NCBI GenBank assembly: GCA_036250195.1
Contig: JAVHZZ010000003.1
Span: forward strand, 53,993,521 to 54,057,520
DNA: 64,000 bases
Reading direction: 5' to 3'
From: Mixophyes australis
Taxonomy: Eukaryota > Chordata > Amphibia > Anura > Limnodynastidae
Made by a program: the position numbers and the translations under genes. Below the pieces are notes generated by a model. That model did no database searches. It was given only the letters and a program-made list of their open reading frames with translations, and was not told the DNA's origin. Positions 13,255 through 24,498 of the stretch are shown in pieces (position 1 is the first letter of the stretch; each line of letters opens with the position of its first letter).

Positions 13255-13866
13255 TAGAGATGCTCAGGCTCGGTTTCCCAAGAACCGTATATAGCCGAGT
13301 TTAGCAGATCCGAGTACCGAGCCGAGCCGGCTCAGTACCTTCGCGCTTCTTCGGATTTGAAATCGAGAAAAAAACGTCATTATTACTTCATCGGATCTCG
13401 GATTTCGGGATTTTTGGATTCCTATTTAAGATCCAACATAACGGTGAGTGGGAGGGAGGGTGGGTCCAAGGACAATTCCATCTTGCACCATTTTACTTTT
13501 CTGCCACTGCTGTGTGCCAATGTTTCCTAGATGTGGTAGGAACTGCCGTGTGTTTGTGTCATTGCACTGTTGCTTATCATCCAGCCAGGTCCCCGCAGTA
13601 TTTGTCCGAAAGTGTATGAAAATAAAATTGTGACCTGTGAGGTGGTCAAAATTGATTGCAAATGACTTGAAATTAGTGTTATTGAGGTTAATATAATGTA
13701 GGGGAAAAAAAAGCAAAATTCTGTGATTTTAGCATCTTTTAGGATTTTTCAAAAAAATCCAAAACCAAAACACATGAGGGCGGTTTTTCCAAAACCAAAA
13801 CCAAAACACGAAGCTAATCCAGATTCAAAACCAAAACCATTTCACAGGGGTTAGTGAGTATCTCTA
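13255..13866. mobile_element. hAT-like non-autonomous element
   Basis: Terminal inverted repeats TAGAGATGCTCA and (reverse) TAGAGATACTCA. Perfect 8-bp target duplication GTTTTCAT at 13247-13254 and 13867-13874. The 612-bp interior is rich in CGGAT-like words on the left and CCAAAAC repeats on the right, with no transposase. Confidence 0.93.
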
Positions 13867-13934
13867 GTTTTCATATAATGTAGGGAATGTTTTACAAGGC
13901 AAGTACTGAGAAGTCAGTTGGAAAAGTTATAAAT

Positions 13935-14237
13935 CATAGTTGCCTACTTTCCCGGAATGTCCGGGAGATTCATGAATTTCTGGGAGTCCTCCTGGACTCC
14001 TGGGAGAGCAGGCAATTCTCCTGGATCCTGGGCAGGGCTTTCGATTAAATGGAGGAGGTGGGGCTTAGTGATGTCGTGTGCGTGTCATCGTGGCCCCACC
14101 CCCTGATTTTATTGGCTCAAAATAGTGATGCTCGTTTTGGGGGCAGGGCTAATGACGCGATTCTTCGATCCCCGTCACCACACACCTACCTGCCCCCAGA
14201 CCACCCGGGAGAACACTTGCCAATGTTGGCAAGTATG
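13935..14237. mobile_element. hAT MITE (CATACTTGCC family), copy 1
   Basis: Left end CATAGTTGCCTAC; right end reversed CATACTTGCCAAC. Flanks TTATAAAT and ATGTAAAT match 6 of 8. Contains the internal hairpin words CCCGGAATGTCCGGGAG seen in the 37578-37836 copy. Confidence 0.85.
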
Positions 14238-14653
14238 ATGTAAATCCCTGCAAGTGGAGTGAAATTACTCTTAGAGAGGAAAGTGCTGTGTAAAGCAGTG
14301 TGGCTGCAGTAGGAGAGTTCAATGGGAATTGGGATGGCTGTAAGGGGAGCAGCCTGGATGACCCTCGCTGTGGGAAAAGCCCAAGAGCTGTGTGGCTGAG
14401 AGAATCCCTGGAAATGTGGGAAGGTCGCTGCATATAGGCAGTGAGGCTGCATGAAGTGGAAGAGTTCCTGTGTTAGGAGACGACTGCTGGCTGTGACATA
14501 ACAGCTATGTGCTCCCAGCAATATTATCACTGTGATAGCTGCATATGTAACATTGTTGTAACAAGTTCTGCGCAGCAGGAGTGAGGAGAAATAGCAATCT
14601 TATATCTGCTGAAGCGTGTGCTGGAAGAGATTGTCATTTTAAATAAAGTCTAT
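14238..14653. other. No gene recognised
   Basis: Moderately GC-rich DNA between transposons. ORFs on both strands show no recognisable protein similarity. Confidence 0.45.
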
Positions 14654-14690
14654 GGACGTGATTTATTAACAAACGCAAAACGAACATAAT

Positions 14691-15011
14691 GGTCTTGATT
14701 TAATAAGGAAAATAAGGGAAAAAAATGAGTAAGTTTTCTCCTGAACAAAACCATGTCACAATGCAAGAGTTGCAAATTAGTTTACTATTTTGCACATAAG
14801 CTAAATACTGGCTGTTTTTTCATGTAGCGCACAAATACTTGATAGCTTATTTGTACACTGAAATTTAAAGTTGATCTAGGACATGCCTTACCCCAAATAT
14901 AAATCTGCAATCACATTTTAAATTGACATCTCACTTCAATGCAACATGGTTTTACCAAGGCGCAAAGTTACTGATTTTTTTTTGCTTTCCTTTCCTTAAT
15001 GAATCAGGCCC
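14691..15011. mobile_element. MITE-1 copy, nested in copy A
   Basis: Left end GGTCTTGATTTAATAAGG, right end reversed GGGCCTGATTCATTAAGG. Flanked by AAT and TAT, a degraded 3-bp A/T duplication. Copy C reads through the homologous site (cgaacgtaatgtgtg), confirming the insertion. Confidence 0.88.
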
Positions 15012-15114
15012 TATGTGCGTTTTTTAAAAAAAAATGTACATAAAGCAGGCATACGCATGTCCGTATTCAAAAAGGAGCGGATCTGTAGATACGTAAATAA
15101 ATACGTATATAGAT

Positions 15115-15371
15115 CATACTTGCCAACTCTCCCGGAGTTGGCAGCCTCTCGCATCTGCCCACTTCATAGTGAAGTGGGCAGACTTAAATCCAAAATGGCA
15201 TGATTCTCAGGGAATCGCGGCATTTGACCCTGCCCCACCCCACTGTAAAATGACGCTTTTGGGTCATTACGTTGAGAGATAAAATGATGTGGTTAGCTGA
15301 GCCGCTCACCCACACGCCATCCTCCTCCCTAGCAGCTCCCGGATGCCAACTTTAAGAAGTCGGTAAGTATG
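15115..15371. mobile_element. hAT MITE (CATACTTGCC family), copy 2
   Basis: Left end CATACTTGCCAACTCTCCCGG; right end reversed CATACTTACCGAC. Flanks ATATAGAT and AGATATAT match 6 of 8. The interior shares 'tggcagactt'/'aatcgcggcatttg' blocks with the 37578-37836 copy. Confidence 0.83.
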
Positions 15372-15379
15372 AGATATAT

Positions 15380-16065
15380 AAAACCCATCTCTTTTTTAAA
15401 GCTTACCTTATTCCTGATGATACTATTCACACGAATACACCCTCACAGCTGTTCCAATCTCCACTCTAAGCAGGGCCGGTGCTAGGGTCCATGGCGCCCT
15501 AGGCAAAATCTGCGCCCTCCCCCCCCCCCCCGCAAAAATCGACGCCCTCCTCCCCCCTCACCCCGTCTTTTCTTACCTTGTCTCACCATCGCCGCCTCTC
15601 TGCTCCGTCTCCTCCCCTCCACTCACTGACACTAGTGAGTGGAGGGGAGGAGACGGAGCAGAGAGGCGGCGGTGGTGAGCAATAGCCTCTTCCCCCCTCC
15701 CCCGTGCATCTGATGCTGTGCGGCGGCCATGACAGGTATGGTCAGCGGTCGCCGCACAGTTTTAAAATTAATTTCCAGTTCTGTGGCGCCCTCCAGAGCC
15801 CGGCACCCTAGGCAAGTGCCTAACCTTGCCTAATGGGAGCGCCGGGCCTGACTCTAAGCCACACTCAGTCCTCTTGTTTCAGCTGTGCCCTCTTCCACTT
15901 AGAATGTAAGCTCTCTACTGAGCAGGGTTCTCCATACCCTTTGTTTTCATGTCTGCATTTATTTTGTCTGCCTTGTATGTCCTTGTTTTATATATGTTCT
16001 GTGTTCCCTACAGTACTGCGCTACGGAGCACTGTGGCGGCTTACAAATCTCCGATAATAATAATA
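15380..16065 (+). mobile_element. LINE 3' end, interrupted by a hAT MITE
   Basis: After removal of 15471-15850 the sequence runs into a tail 'tactgcgctacggagcac...ggcttacaaat' followed by (ATA)n at 16053-16064, the layout of an L2/CR1-like 3' UTR. Copy C of the host element lacks this segment, so it is an insertion. The 5' boundary near 15088 is approximate and no coding part remains. Confidence 0.55.
15471..15850. mobile_element. hAT MITE with a 46-bp-arm hairpin
   Basis: Ends CAGGGCCGGTGCTAGGG and (reverse) CAGGCCCGGCGCTCCC. Perfect 8-bp target duplication ACTCTAAG at 15463-15470 and 15851-15858. 15582-15627 pairs with 15634-15679 with one mismatch and a 6-nt loop. Confidence 0.93.
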
Positions 16066-16153
16066 ATGCGTCTGTTGATGAATACAGGTTTAGGTCCACC
16101 CGACTCTAACAGACAAGACACTGCAGGATATGTCCAATACATATGTGGAATAT

Positions 16154-16723
16154 TGTTTTTGGTGAAAGTATTTCAGGTTCTTCTTTCAGGTTGCAAGGAG
16201 TTAGTCATGACCACAAAGTTCAAATATCAATCTTTTATTGCAAACAAGTAACATTTTTATAATAAGGTACTTAGCTTCAATAGATCTCTTAGTAATATGT
16301 TTAATCAGCAATTATCCATGGCCCCATTCTCTGTCTCATCTCGAGCTGGATAGACAAATTATTGGCACCATTACCGACGATCCAGGACGAGGCAACTTGT
16401 GTCACAGCAAAACCAGCTTTTATAGAAAGGAAACTAAGGATGCCGGATATAACATATAAGGTATAAACATTATGAATAACTTATTATTGGTACAGCTATG
16501 AGTATTAAACAGTTTAAGTTCTTCTACGCAGATGCAATAGCAGTGAAGTTACGTGGGACTTTCCAGTACATGCGCAGTTAGCACTGGGACATCTCCTAGC
16601 TGATATATGTATATAGCTATATCCCAGCTTTGCCTTGGTTACTACAGCATTTCATAATACACACAATAAAATTACAAGAACAATAAAATGGAGTTCAACG
16701 GCCATTTTGCTTGGCTTGTCACA
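16154..16723 (-). mobile_element. Solo LTR, minus strand, in copy A
   Basis: Reversed, it begins TGTGACAAGCC and ends AAAAACA. Perfect 5-bp duplication AATAT at 16149-16153 and 16724-16728. Copy C at 28745-28760 shows the empty site (ggggaatatcaagtcac). A TATA-like CTATAAAAG (reverse of 16416-16424) and a polyadenylation signal AATAAA (about 16223-16228) are in the right order. No internal coding region remains, so this is a recombination remnant. Confidence 0.93.
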
Positions 16724-17149
16724 AATATTAAGTCATGAAAGAACCCATAAAAAAAATAAATTCAATTAATGTCAGCCCCTTCCCCCATAAAATACATTTA
16801 TTAGGATGTCATGAATGTCTACAGTACAGATAAATCAGTTGCTGCTGATTGCAAAGACCTGTAGCTGGTGCAAGTGATGCAACTGAAAACCATGTACCTT
16901 TAACATGCCCAAAGCTTGAATTTGACGCTGCTGATGGTGCTTAAGCTTGGCACACCTTACTGTACATACACCCCATTCCACTCCCCGCTGCACCCCTGAA
17001 ATCGCAAGCTGACGTAAGTGTCCTTTGTGTTCAAAGATGATTTGGTAGCTGCTGCTTTCTGTGTTGTATGGTCCAGTTCTGGGCATGAGCAGAGTAATTG
17101 TGCTCATTATACTCAAAGTATCACCATTTACACTTAATAAATCAGGCCT

Positions 17150-17632
17150 TATTTCTTCATTTCAACTGAGATGGCCTGGTGCCCAAAATTTATTTCAACT
17201 TCACTGCCACTAGTGTTCATTTCACCTTACACCGATGGTTATACTCCTAAGTATTCACGTTATCCTCTGGTCATGGATGCCACACCCACACCATAGCCCA
17301 AGCAGAAGAGAAGGATGACAGTTCACTACAACTGTGCACCCCAAGTAAGTGACAACGCCAGACCAGGAGCTTTCCACATCACTACTAATGTCTTAAGAAC
17401 AAACATTTACTAGTATAAAATCTCTGAAAAATGCACTGTGGTTGGCTTTATAATAATTATAGCTGGGAACCTTCATATTTAAAGTAGAGAGGTTCTTTTG
17501 TTTACTTGCTTGAGCTTTGAATTTCTACAATAACAAATTCTGCAAGAGTAGTTTCCAACTTTTGAAGGTTGGAGGATCACACATGCAGCCCTTGAAGCGT
17601 ATCAGGTTGCCCAACACTGGGTTAAACACTAT
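17150..17632. other. Spacer between copies A and B
   Basis: 483 bp between two related elements. No gene or repeat recognised. Confidence 0.5.
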
Positions 17633-19333
17633 GGGCCTGATTCATCAAGACACGCAGACTAAGCACAACCTGTGTTTGGTTTAAAACACACGAATTTTAG
17701 CTTTGTGCAATGCAGAATTCATCAAGTTGTAACTGGACGGATGGTTGTCACCCCAAGAGTAGTATGAGGAAAGATTCTACAGGCCTGGTAGTAGGGTAGA
17801 GAGGTGAAGGTCCCCCCAGTAGTGTTTGAATAAAACAATCTAAAATTGCATAAACTCGTGGGTTTATTCTCTTTGCTTGTGTCATAAGGATTTACCACAG
17901 CAGCCAATAAGTAACGGTAGTGTAGAGAGGTAATAGCATGATACCATCATCATGCAATGTTATTCAACATGTGACAAAATAAATAACATTTTAGGAATCT
18001 TGGTTCAGCAATATGCAAACATAAATCAATACAACACATAGGTCACTGAATAAATATATCCCACTTTAAATTTAGGCTCTGTGCTTCAGTGAAATGGATT
18101 TCACTGGATAGATACTTTAGGTGACAACCGGTTGCTACAAGTTAATTAGACCATGACACTAAATGGTGCGGCAGCAGATAATTTAGACTAATCAGTCACA
18201 ATACTTTTAGTGCAATTATACCGATTATACTTACTAGACAAAAATCAGTAGAAATGCAGCAAGGATTAATCCAGCTTGTTCAGGTTAAATGCTTTCTAGT
18301 TCACTTTATGATATACAGCACCCAATGGGTAAATTATAATCCACAGGTGTAAGCGAAGTTTCAGCTGACACATGGAGCTTATTTACTTGTACAAGGTGAA
18401 ATCAGTAATTAACTTGATGCATGCGTGACTCGTGAGCTCCGGAAACAACAGCAATTCTGAGCAATAAATGATTTCCAGTGTAAAGGACAGTGTCCACTTA
18501 GCAATCCGTCTCATGGACTAAGAAACTCTCAACAACTGTAGGTTTAAATAACTTGCAATTCTCTCATCAGCAAATATTTTAGGCAGTTTCACAATAGCAT
18601 CAAACTTCTGATGCAATATAGAAAAACTCTTGTGGTAAAAGTTTTCTCTCTATGTCCCAGTCAGCTTGTAGATAAATTTAAATACAGCAGATTTGGCTAG
18701 AACAAACTCTTCCTTTAGCCAGTGCTATAACACTTTATAGCAATATTACAGTCCAGGTCAGAGGTTTTAATAACCGAGTTTTATGTCTCTCCTAAATAAC
18801 TTCAATATAGCAAAGCAAAAGAAATGTATCTGTCTTCATATAAGTCCTGCTGACATCTCATGGGCAGTGGCAAGTTAGATTTTTACTATACTGCAAAGGT
18901 CTGCTTCTTTATAGTCTGGCTGCAAAAATTCCTCATGACATCAATTCAGCCATAGCATTCAGTAGCTCTTTGTGGGAAGATCCTTCATTAGCTCAGCCAG
19001 CAATCACACCTCACACTAGATAGTCCATTTTTGGATCCTCCCCTTTCCCCCAAGAATCTCCTGGAACCTTCTATTTCATTTATTGCAGTCTGACCACTCT
19101 AAAATGGCCACCACAATTTGCTTTTAACTTCCTAGAGGCACTCTGGGGAACTGTAGTTTTGAATGAGTGCATACAGTAATATACCTGTGATTTCCAGGGT
19201 ATTACAAAGGCACGGATTTCAAGATACGTGCGCCGTTGAATGCGGGTTTAAGTCTGCTGGGTTTTACTACAGAAGATGTTGCAGGATATGTCCGAGGCCT
19301 ATGTGGATTATAAATTCACAAAAGAATGCACAG

Positions 19334-19370
<37 letters not shown>

Positions 19371-19788
19371 TAGAGGTATTAATGATCAAATGGTTTTACA
19401 TTTATTTCTTATGAAATGCATTTATTAAGATGCTGGTAATGTCTACTGAACATAAAATATTTTATTTACAGTTGCTCCTGATTGAAAACACGTGTTATAA
19501 CATGCATATAATACTGTCATCTGTAGTGATCAGGATTTAGACTAGCCTTATAGCTGGAACAAGAGACAGGGCAGAAAAACAAGTAACTTTGAGCATGATT
19601 CGGAAGTGGCTGCATGCTCTTGAGTTTGGCACGCCCCCACTGTTTATTGACTACGCCCATTCCTCATCCGTTAAATGTCCTTTCGCACTCGAACATGGAG
19701 CAGACAGGGCTGCGTTTACTGACGTATGTCCTGCTTCTGAGCATGCGCAGGGTGATTTTGCATACGATACTCTTGGTGAATCAGGACC
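17633..19788. mobile_element. Long Harbinger-like element, copy B
   Basis: Ends GGGCCTGATTCATCAAG and (reverse) GGTCCTGATTCACCAAGAG, flanked by TAT at 17630-17632 and 19789-19791. The part from 19211 aligns with copies A and C ('caagatacgtgcgcc', 'gcaggatatgtccgagg'). A 1479-bp LTR splits it. An (AT)n run lies at 19337-19372. No transposase. Confidence 0.8.
17728..19206 (-). mobile_element. 1479-bp solo LTR nested in copy B
   Basis: Reversed it starts TGTAATACCC and ends GTTACA, TG...CA with TGTAA/TTACA tips. Flanks AAGT and AAGG suggest a 4-bp duplication with one change. Reversed, it has a TATA-like ACTATAAAG near 18910 and AATAAA near 17866. No coding remnant seen. Boundaries rest partly on the break in homology to copies A and C. 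Confidence 0.68.
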
Positions 19789-19791
19789 TAT

Positions 19792-21680
19792 ATTATAACA
19801 GTGGGGGGCCGCTTGAGTGGTTCAGTTAGCCACTAGACACCAATGAGAGAAGAGCTCCCACATGGCTTTACTAATACAGAACATTTAAGAGGAATAAGGA
19901 GAGAAGGAAATGGAAGGGTTTATCCACAGGGGAGAAATAGAGGAATCATAAGAGAAAGGATACACACAGGGGATTAGCTATGAGTGCTGGAAATAGCATA
20001 ATTGTGGCAGGAGAAAGTGACAGCTAAAGAAAGAAGTGTGGTAGCAGATAAGGAGGACGGTATAAAAGCTGTAGGAAAGAGACTGACAGAAGTATGGAGT
20101 TAAAAAGAGGTCTGAGGTCACATAAAAATGATAATTTAAAGAGATATAATTCAATTATTGAACCACAGTTATAAACACAAGTTTTAATAAATATGAGTTA
20201 TTTTATGTGAAACAAGCATAGAAAAGATCCTCTGCTTTTTTATTTCCTCTATCCTCCCCAGATTCCTTAAATTAATCAATTTACTTATGTCCCTGGCTCA
20301 CCTCACAGATAAGAGAGCATTTGATAAAAGTTTATTAATTGACAAATTTCCACCTAAGACTGATTCTACAATTCATATTTATTTTGAAAAACAACATATC
20401 CACCCAATGTACCTAAATAGTGATGGTCCCTTCTACAGGATGCCTTTCATCTGTGGATATTACGCTTTCACAACAGAACAGCTAACGTGCAGATCCGGAA
20501 CCAGCATGGTGTAATGTTGGACCTGTTCTCCCAGCAAAGTCTTAAAAATAAAAAAAATAAAAACTTAGGTAGATTTGTGATGTGAGTTAAAAAAATGAAT
20601 ACACCCCCCCCCCTCCGCACCATCCACTGACATTCAGCGAGTGCTGTGTTTATAAATGAAAAGAATAGTAATGAAATGCTAAAATACTGCTTCTAATTTT
20701 ACAGCTTTTCTTTATTCCCAGACATTTGCTCTTATGTGTCAGTCAAAAAGGTCAGGAGCAGCAGTGTGAGACAACAGCTCCATTGCGAGCAGATGATTGT
20801 TCCTTTTAATAAAAATCATAGATTATAGGAGAAAATGGAGCTTAGTGCTAATATAAAGCAAGTGTAATTGAAGCTTTACTAAGCCTCATCTCCTCTAGAA
20901 AAAAAATCACTATATAGATCTATTGCTTTGTTCTTAGCAAGGCATAAAAAAAATAATAGCACAAACTTTATTTACAAGATTAATATGATTTTAAAAGTAT
21001 AATATGTTGCAGTGATTATGGCATCTGGGTAATAAATTCCGTAGTTAAACCTTTGCTGGATTGCGCCATTAGTCTACAACAAAATTGCTTGATCTGCCTA
21101 TAAAACGAGAAAGATTATTTGACATGGTTGGAAATATAGGATTTTTTTCAGGTTCAGGGCTCAAAAACCGAATATCTAAAATATGTTTGGATGAAAAAGA
21201 AAAAAAACCTATAAGAATAAGGAGAAACATCAGATGCTAGTAGAAATCTATAAATGTATCCATCAGCCAATGTTATATGCCTTTATAGCAGGCTGCAGTT
21301 AAACATTGTCATAAATATATACACCTTGGCAAATTCAATACAATTAACTTCAATCTGCAAGACAGCAGAAACTAGAGATTCTTGTACCGACTGAAAAAAT
21401 GTTTACTGGTTTAATGAATTGGTATAAAAATGCAAACTTTTCTCAAATTTTTAGATCTGTTTCAAATTTTGATGAAGCCGTATATTTTCCAGTATCTTCA
21501 AGCAGGTTCAACGATGTTCAAGGCTGTTCAGTGAGGATTTTTTTACAAGTGTATTAAAATTTAGATAGCATAGTAAGAGTTACACAAGAGTTGAACAAGA
21601 GGAGCACAAAAAGGGAATATTATATCTGGAAACACTGCTACATGAGGAAAACATTCAACAATCGTCTGTGAGCTCTGACA
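19792..21680. other. No gene recognised
   Basis: AT-rich DNA. 20640-21110 has a low-repeat texture that could include a conserved non-coding element, but this is only an impression from reading. A C run lies at 20605-20616. Confidence 0.4.
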
Positions 21681-23985
21681 TCCACCACAACCTGCATTGT
21701 GCACTGCCTGCACACACCCTGTTGATTCTCAATCTTAATTCTTGCATCTGCTGATTGATTATGACTTGCTGGTTTCACTTATGCTGTTGCTTGTATTCCT
21801 ATCTTCAAAACACACTTGTTACTCCATTTACACAGATTCTCCAAGTGGCGCCCCTGTTCCCCCTTGCACACTGTGCATACACAGCTACCTCAGTACACCT
21901 TCCACTGTGGCTAATGTTTTATAATCTCTCTCCACTCCTGCCCTATGTCACTTACTTGTCTAACTGTTTTTTACTCACTCATCCCTTATCTCTACTGTCC
22001 TAATTACTTCCCATTCCCTTGTTGATCCTTTTACATCTTTTCTTCCTCTTCACTCTCTTACTACTTCTACAGTCTCTCACTTTACTCACTTGTCCTGTAA
22101 TCTTTCCTCACTTCACTTGTAACCTGTCTCAGTCCTTACCTTCTGTCATACTTTAATTTCTCTCAATATTTCTCTCCTATTTCATGACTCTGCAAGGTCT
22201 CAATTACTACATCTCCTGTACCTTATTACTCTCCATTCAGCACTTCCACCCATTCCCCCTCATGGATCCCCACATCACTACCCCATACTACAGACCTAAG
22301 CCTATTTCCTCTATCCCCTGTCGCTCACCCCTCCACCACATATCACCCTGTCTCCCCCAAACATCCAATCCCACCAACCTTATTCCCATCACTGCTCTTT
22401 CTCACCTTCCCTTGTCCTGTGCACTCTGGAATGCAAGATCTGTGTGCAACAAACTCACTCCCATTCATGACCTCTTCCTCTCCCATTCCTTTGGTCTCCT
22501 GCCCTGACAGAAGCATGGATCTCCCCCTCTGATACAGCTTCCCCCGCTGCACTCTCCCATGGGGGCCTCTCCTTCTCTCACAGTCCTCATCCTGAGGACC
22601 ACCAAGGAGGTGGTGTAGTTGTCCTACTGTCTCCTGGCTACACCTTCAGTGTTATTCCCCTTGAACCCTCCCTCTCCTTTTTCTCCTTTGAAGTTCACTC
22701 CGTCCGCCTCTTCTCCCATCTCCACCTTCTTGTTTTGGTCATCTATAGCACCCGTGGCCCATCCTCTCAATTTCTTGATAACTTTGCTGCCTGCCTTTCC
22801 CATTTCCTGTCTTCTGATCTTCCCAATATTATTATTGGGGATTTTGACATCCCTACCGACTTTCCTATTACTACTGCTGCCTCTAAATTCCTCACTCTCA
22901 CTTGCTCCCATGGCCTCTCCCAATGGATAACTTCTGCCACCCAACATGATGGTCACTCCCTGGACCTAGTGTTCTCCCATCTCTGTGACATCTCCAACTT
23001 CTCCAATTCTGTCTTCCACCTCTCTGACCACACTCTCCTTTCCCTTACCCTCTCTTTATCCCTTGTCCCACCTCTCCCACCCAAAGTTGCTTGCAATCAA
23101 CAGCATTGACCCTATCATCTTTGCGTCCGCTCTCAATCCCTTATTTGCCCCCAATTCTTTCCTATCATGTCCCAACGCTGCTGTCTCTCTTTACAATACC
23201 ACACTCTCTGTTGCCCTTGATACTGCAGCCCCTACCACCCCCCTTCATCCCTGCCAATCTAAACCCCAACCCTGGCACTCCCCTCTCACTTATCTCCTCC
23301 AAAAGTGCTCCCGCTCCTCTGAACGTCAAGTGAGGAAATCCCGCTCCATTGCTGTCTTCACCCACTATAAATTCATCCTTTCTTCCTACTATTCTGCTCT
23401 CTCTTGCCAAACAAACCTATTTTATATCCCTCATCTCCTCCCTGTCCAATAAACCCCAATGCCTCTTTGCTACCATTAATTCACTACTGTATCCTCCACT
23501 ACCCCCCCTCCCTCGTACATCACCGCTCTTGACTTTGCCACCTACTTAAAAAACAAAATTGACACTATACTCAATGATATCTCTGTTCTCACCAGACTTG
23601 CCTCCCCCCACCTGTCCTCTCTATCACTCACTCTGCCACTCACCTGTTACTGTGCCTGAGATCCTCTCTCTTCTCTCCTTCTCTTCTTCTACAACCTGTC
23701 CTCTCGATCCTGTCCCCTCCAAGTTCCTCCGCTCCCTCTCTTCCAATTTCTGTTGTCACCTTGCTCACCTCTTTAACCTCTCTCTCACCACTGGTATCTT
23801 TCCCTCGGGCTTCAAGCATCCTCTCATCTCTCTTATTCTCAAGAAACCTTCCCTTGACCCATCCTCTCTCTCCAATTATCACCCCATATCTCTGCTTCCC
23901 TTTGCTTCTAAAATTCTAGAACGACTTGTCTTCAATCGTAACCTTATAAATAAATAAATAAATAACAATAATAATAGCAAATTGC
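21680..23985 (+). pseudogene. Decayed L2/CR1-type LINE (endonuclease and start of RT)
   Basis: Recognisable LINE ORF2 pieces occur in three frames, so the copy is frameshifted and dead. The start of the apurinic endonuclease is near 22420 (LWNARSVCNKL). Later endonuclease motifs GDFDIP (about 22840), LDLVFS (about 22962) and SDHTLL (about 23022) are in another frame. The N-terminal RT region with CPLDPVPSKFL and NYHPISLLPFASKILERL lies at 23690-23935 in a third frame. The copy stops before the RT catalytic YADD and runs into ATAA/ATA repeats at 23946-23980. The pyrimidine-rich strand of 21680-22180 may be its 5' region. L2 is the best fit; CR1 is possible. Confidence 0.8.
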
Positions 23986-24290
23986 GAATGGAGAATGTGA
24001 ATATTTAATGGGAATGGTGAATTCAAATGTGAACGCTAACGGCTATTTTTCAGGGCCAAAGTTAAAGTTTAAGATAAATTGAGTACTCCCCCAGATATGT
24101 TCTGTCTTCATCAAGTGCATTTGTGAGCAGAAATAGCTCTGTCGAAAATAAAGAGTGAAAATTTGCTCAGTGCTAACAGGTCCAACTGTGCCAAAATAGG
24201 TGGAAATTTAAGAAACAGTAATGGCTTTTGAGCTATCTGTGTATTATGTAACTACATGGTTACTATATGGTACTATATACTATATAGGAA
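23986..24290. other. No gene recognised
   Basis: About 300 bp of AT-rich DNA between the LINE and a hAT MITE. Nothing recognised. Confidence 0.5.
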
Positions 24291-24498
24291 CAGCGGTGGA
24301 TCCAGGGGGAGGGGCGATAGAGGCAATAGCCACCCCTAGCAGAACAAGCATACCTTTTAAATTGCAGAGACGCCGATCAAAGGAGGTGGGGCAATCAGGA
24401 CCAGGGGTGGGGTCAACTGGGACATGCCAATCAGAATAAGGTGGGGCATGACTATGCAAAATCACCCCCCTAAAAATAAAGTCTAGCCCCCCCCCCCG
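24291..24498. mobile_element. hAT-like MITE, second copy of the 4429-4626 family
   Basis: Left end CAGCGGTGGATCCAGGGGGAG. The right end is a long C run after 'aaataaagtctag'. Flanks TATAGGAA and ATTAGGAA match 6 of 8. Internal homology to 4429-4626 is obvious by eye. Confidence 0.8.

Larger units (their letters stand above)
14654..17149. mobile_element. Long Harbinger-like element, copy A, with nested insertions
   Basis: Ends GGACGTGATTTATTAA and (reverse) AGGCCTGATTTATTAAG, flanked by TAT at 14651-14653 and 17150-17152. Comparison with copies B (17633-19788) and C (28557-29580) shows the ancestral element was roughly 0.7-1 kb. The extra length here is MITE-1 (14691-15011), a LINE 3' fragment carrying two hAT MITEs (about 15088-16065) and a solo LTR (16154-16723). 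No transposase seen. Confidence 0.8.
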
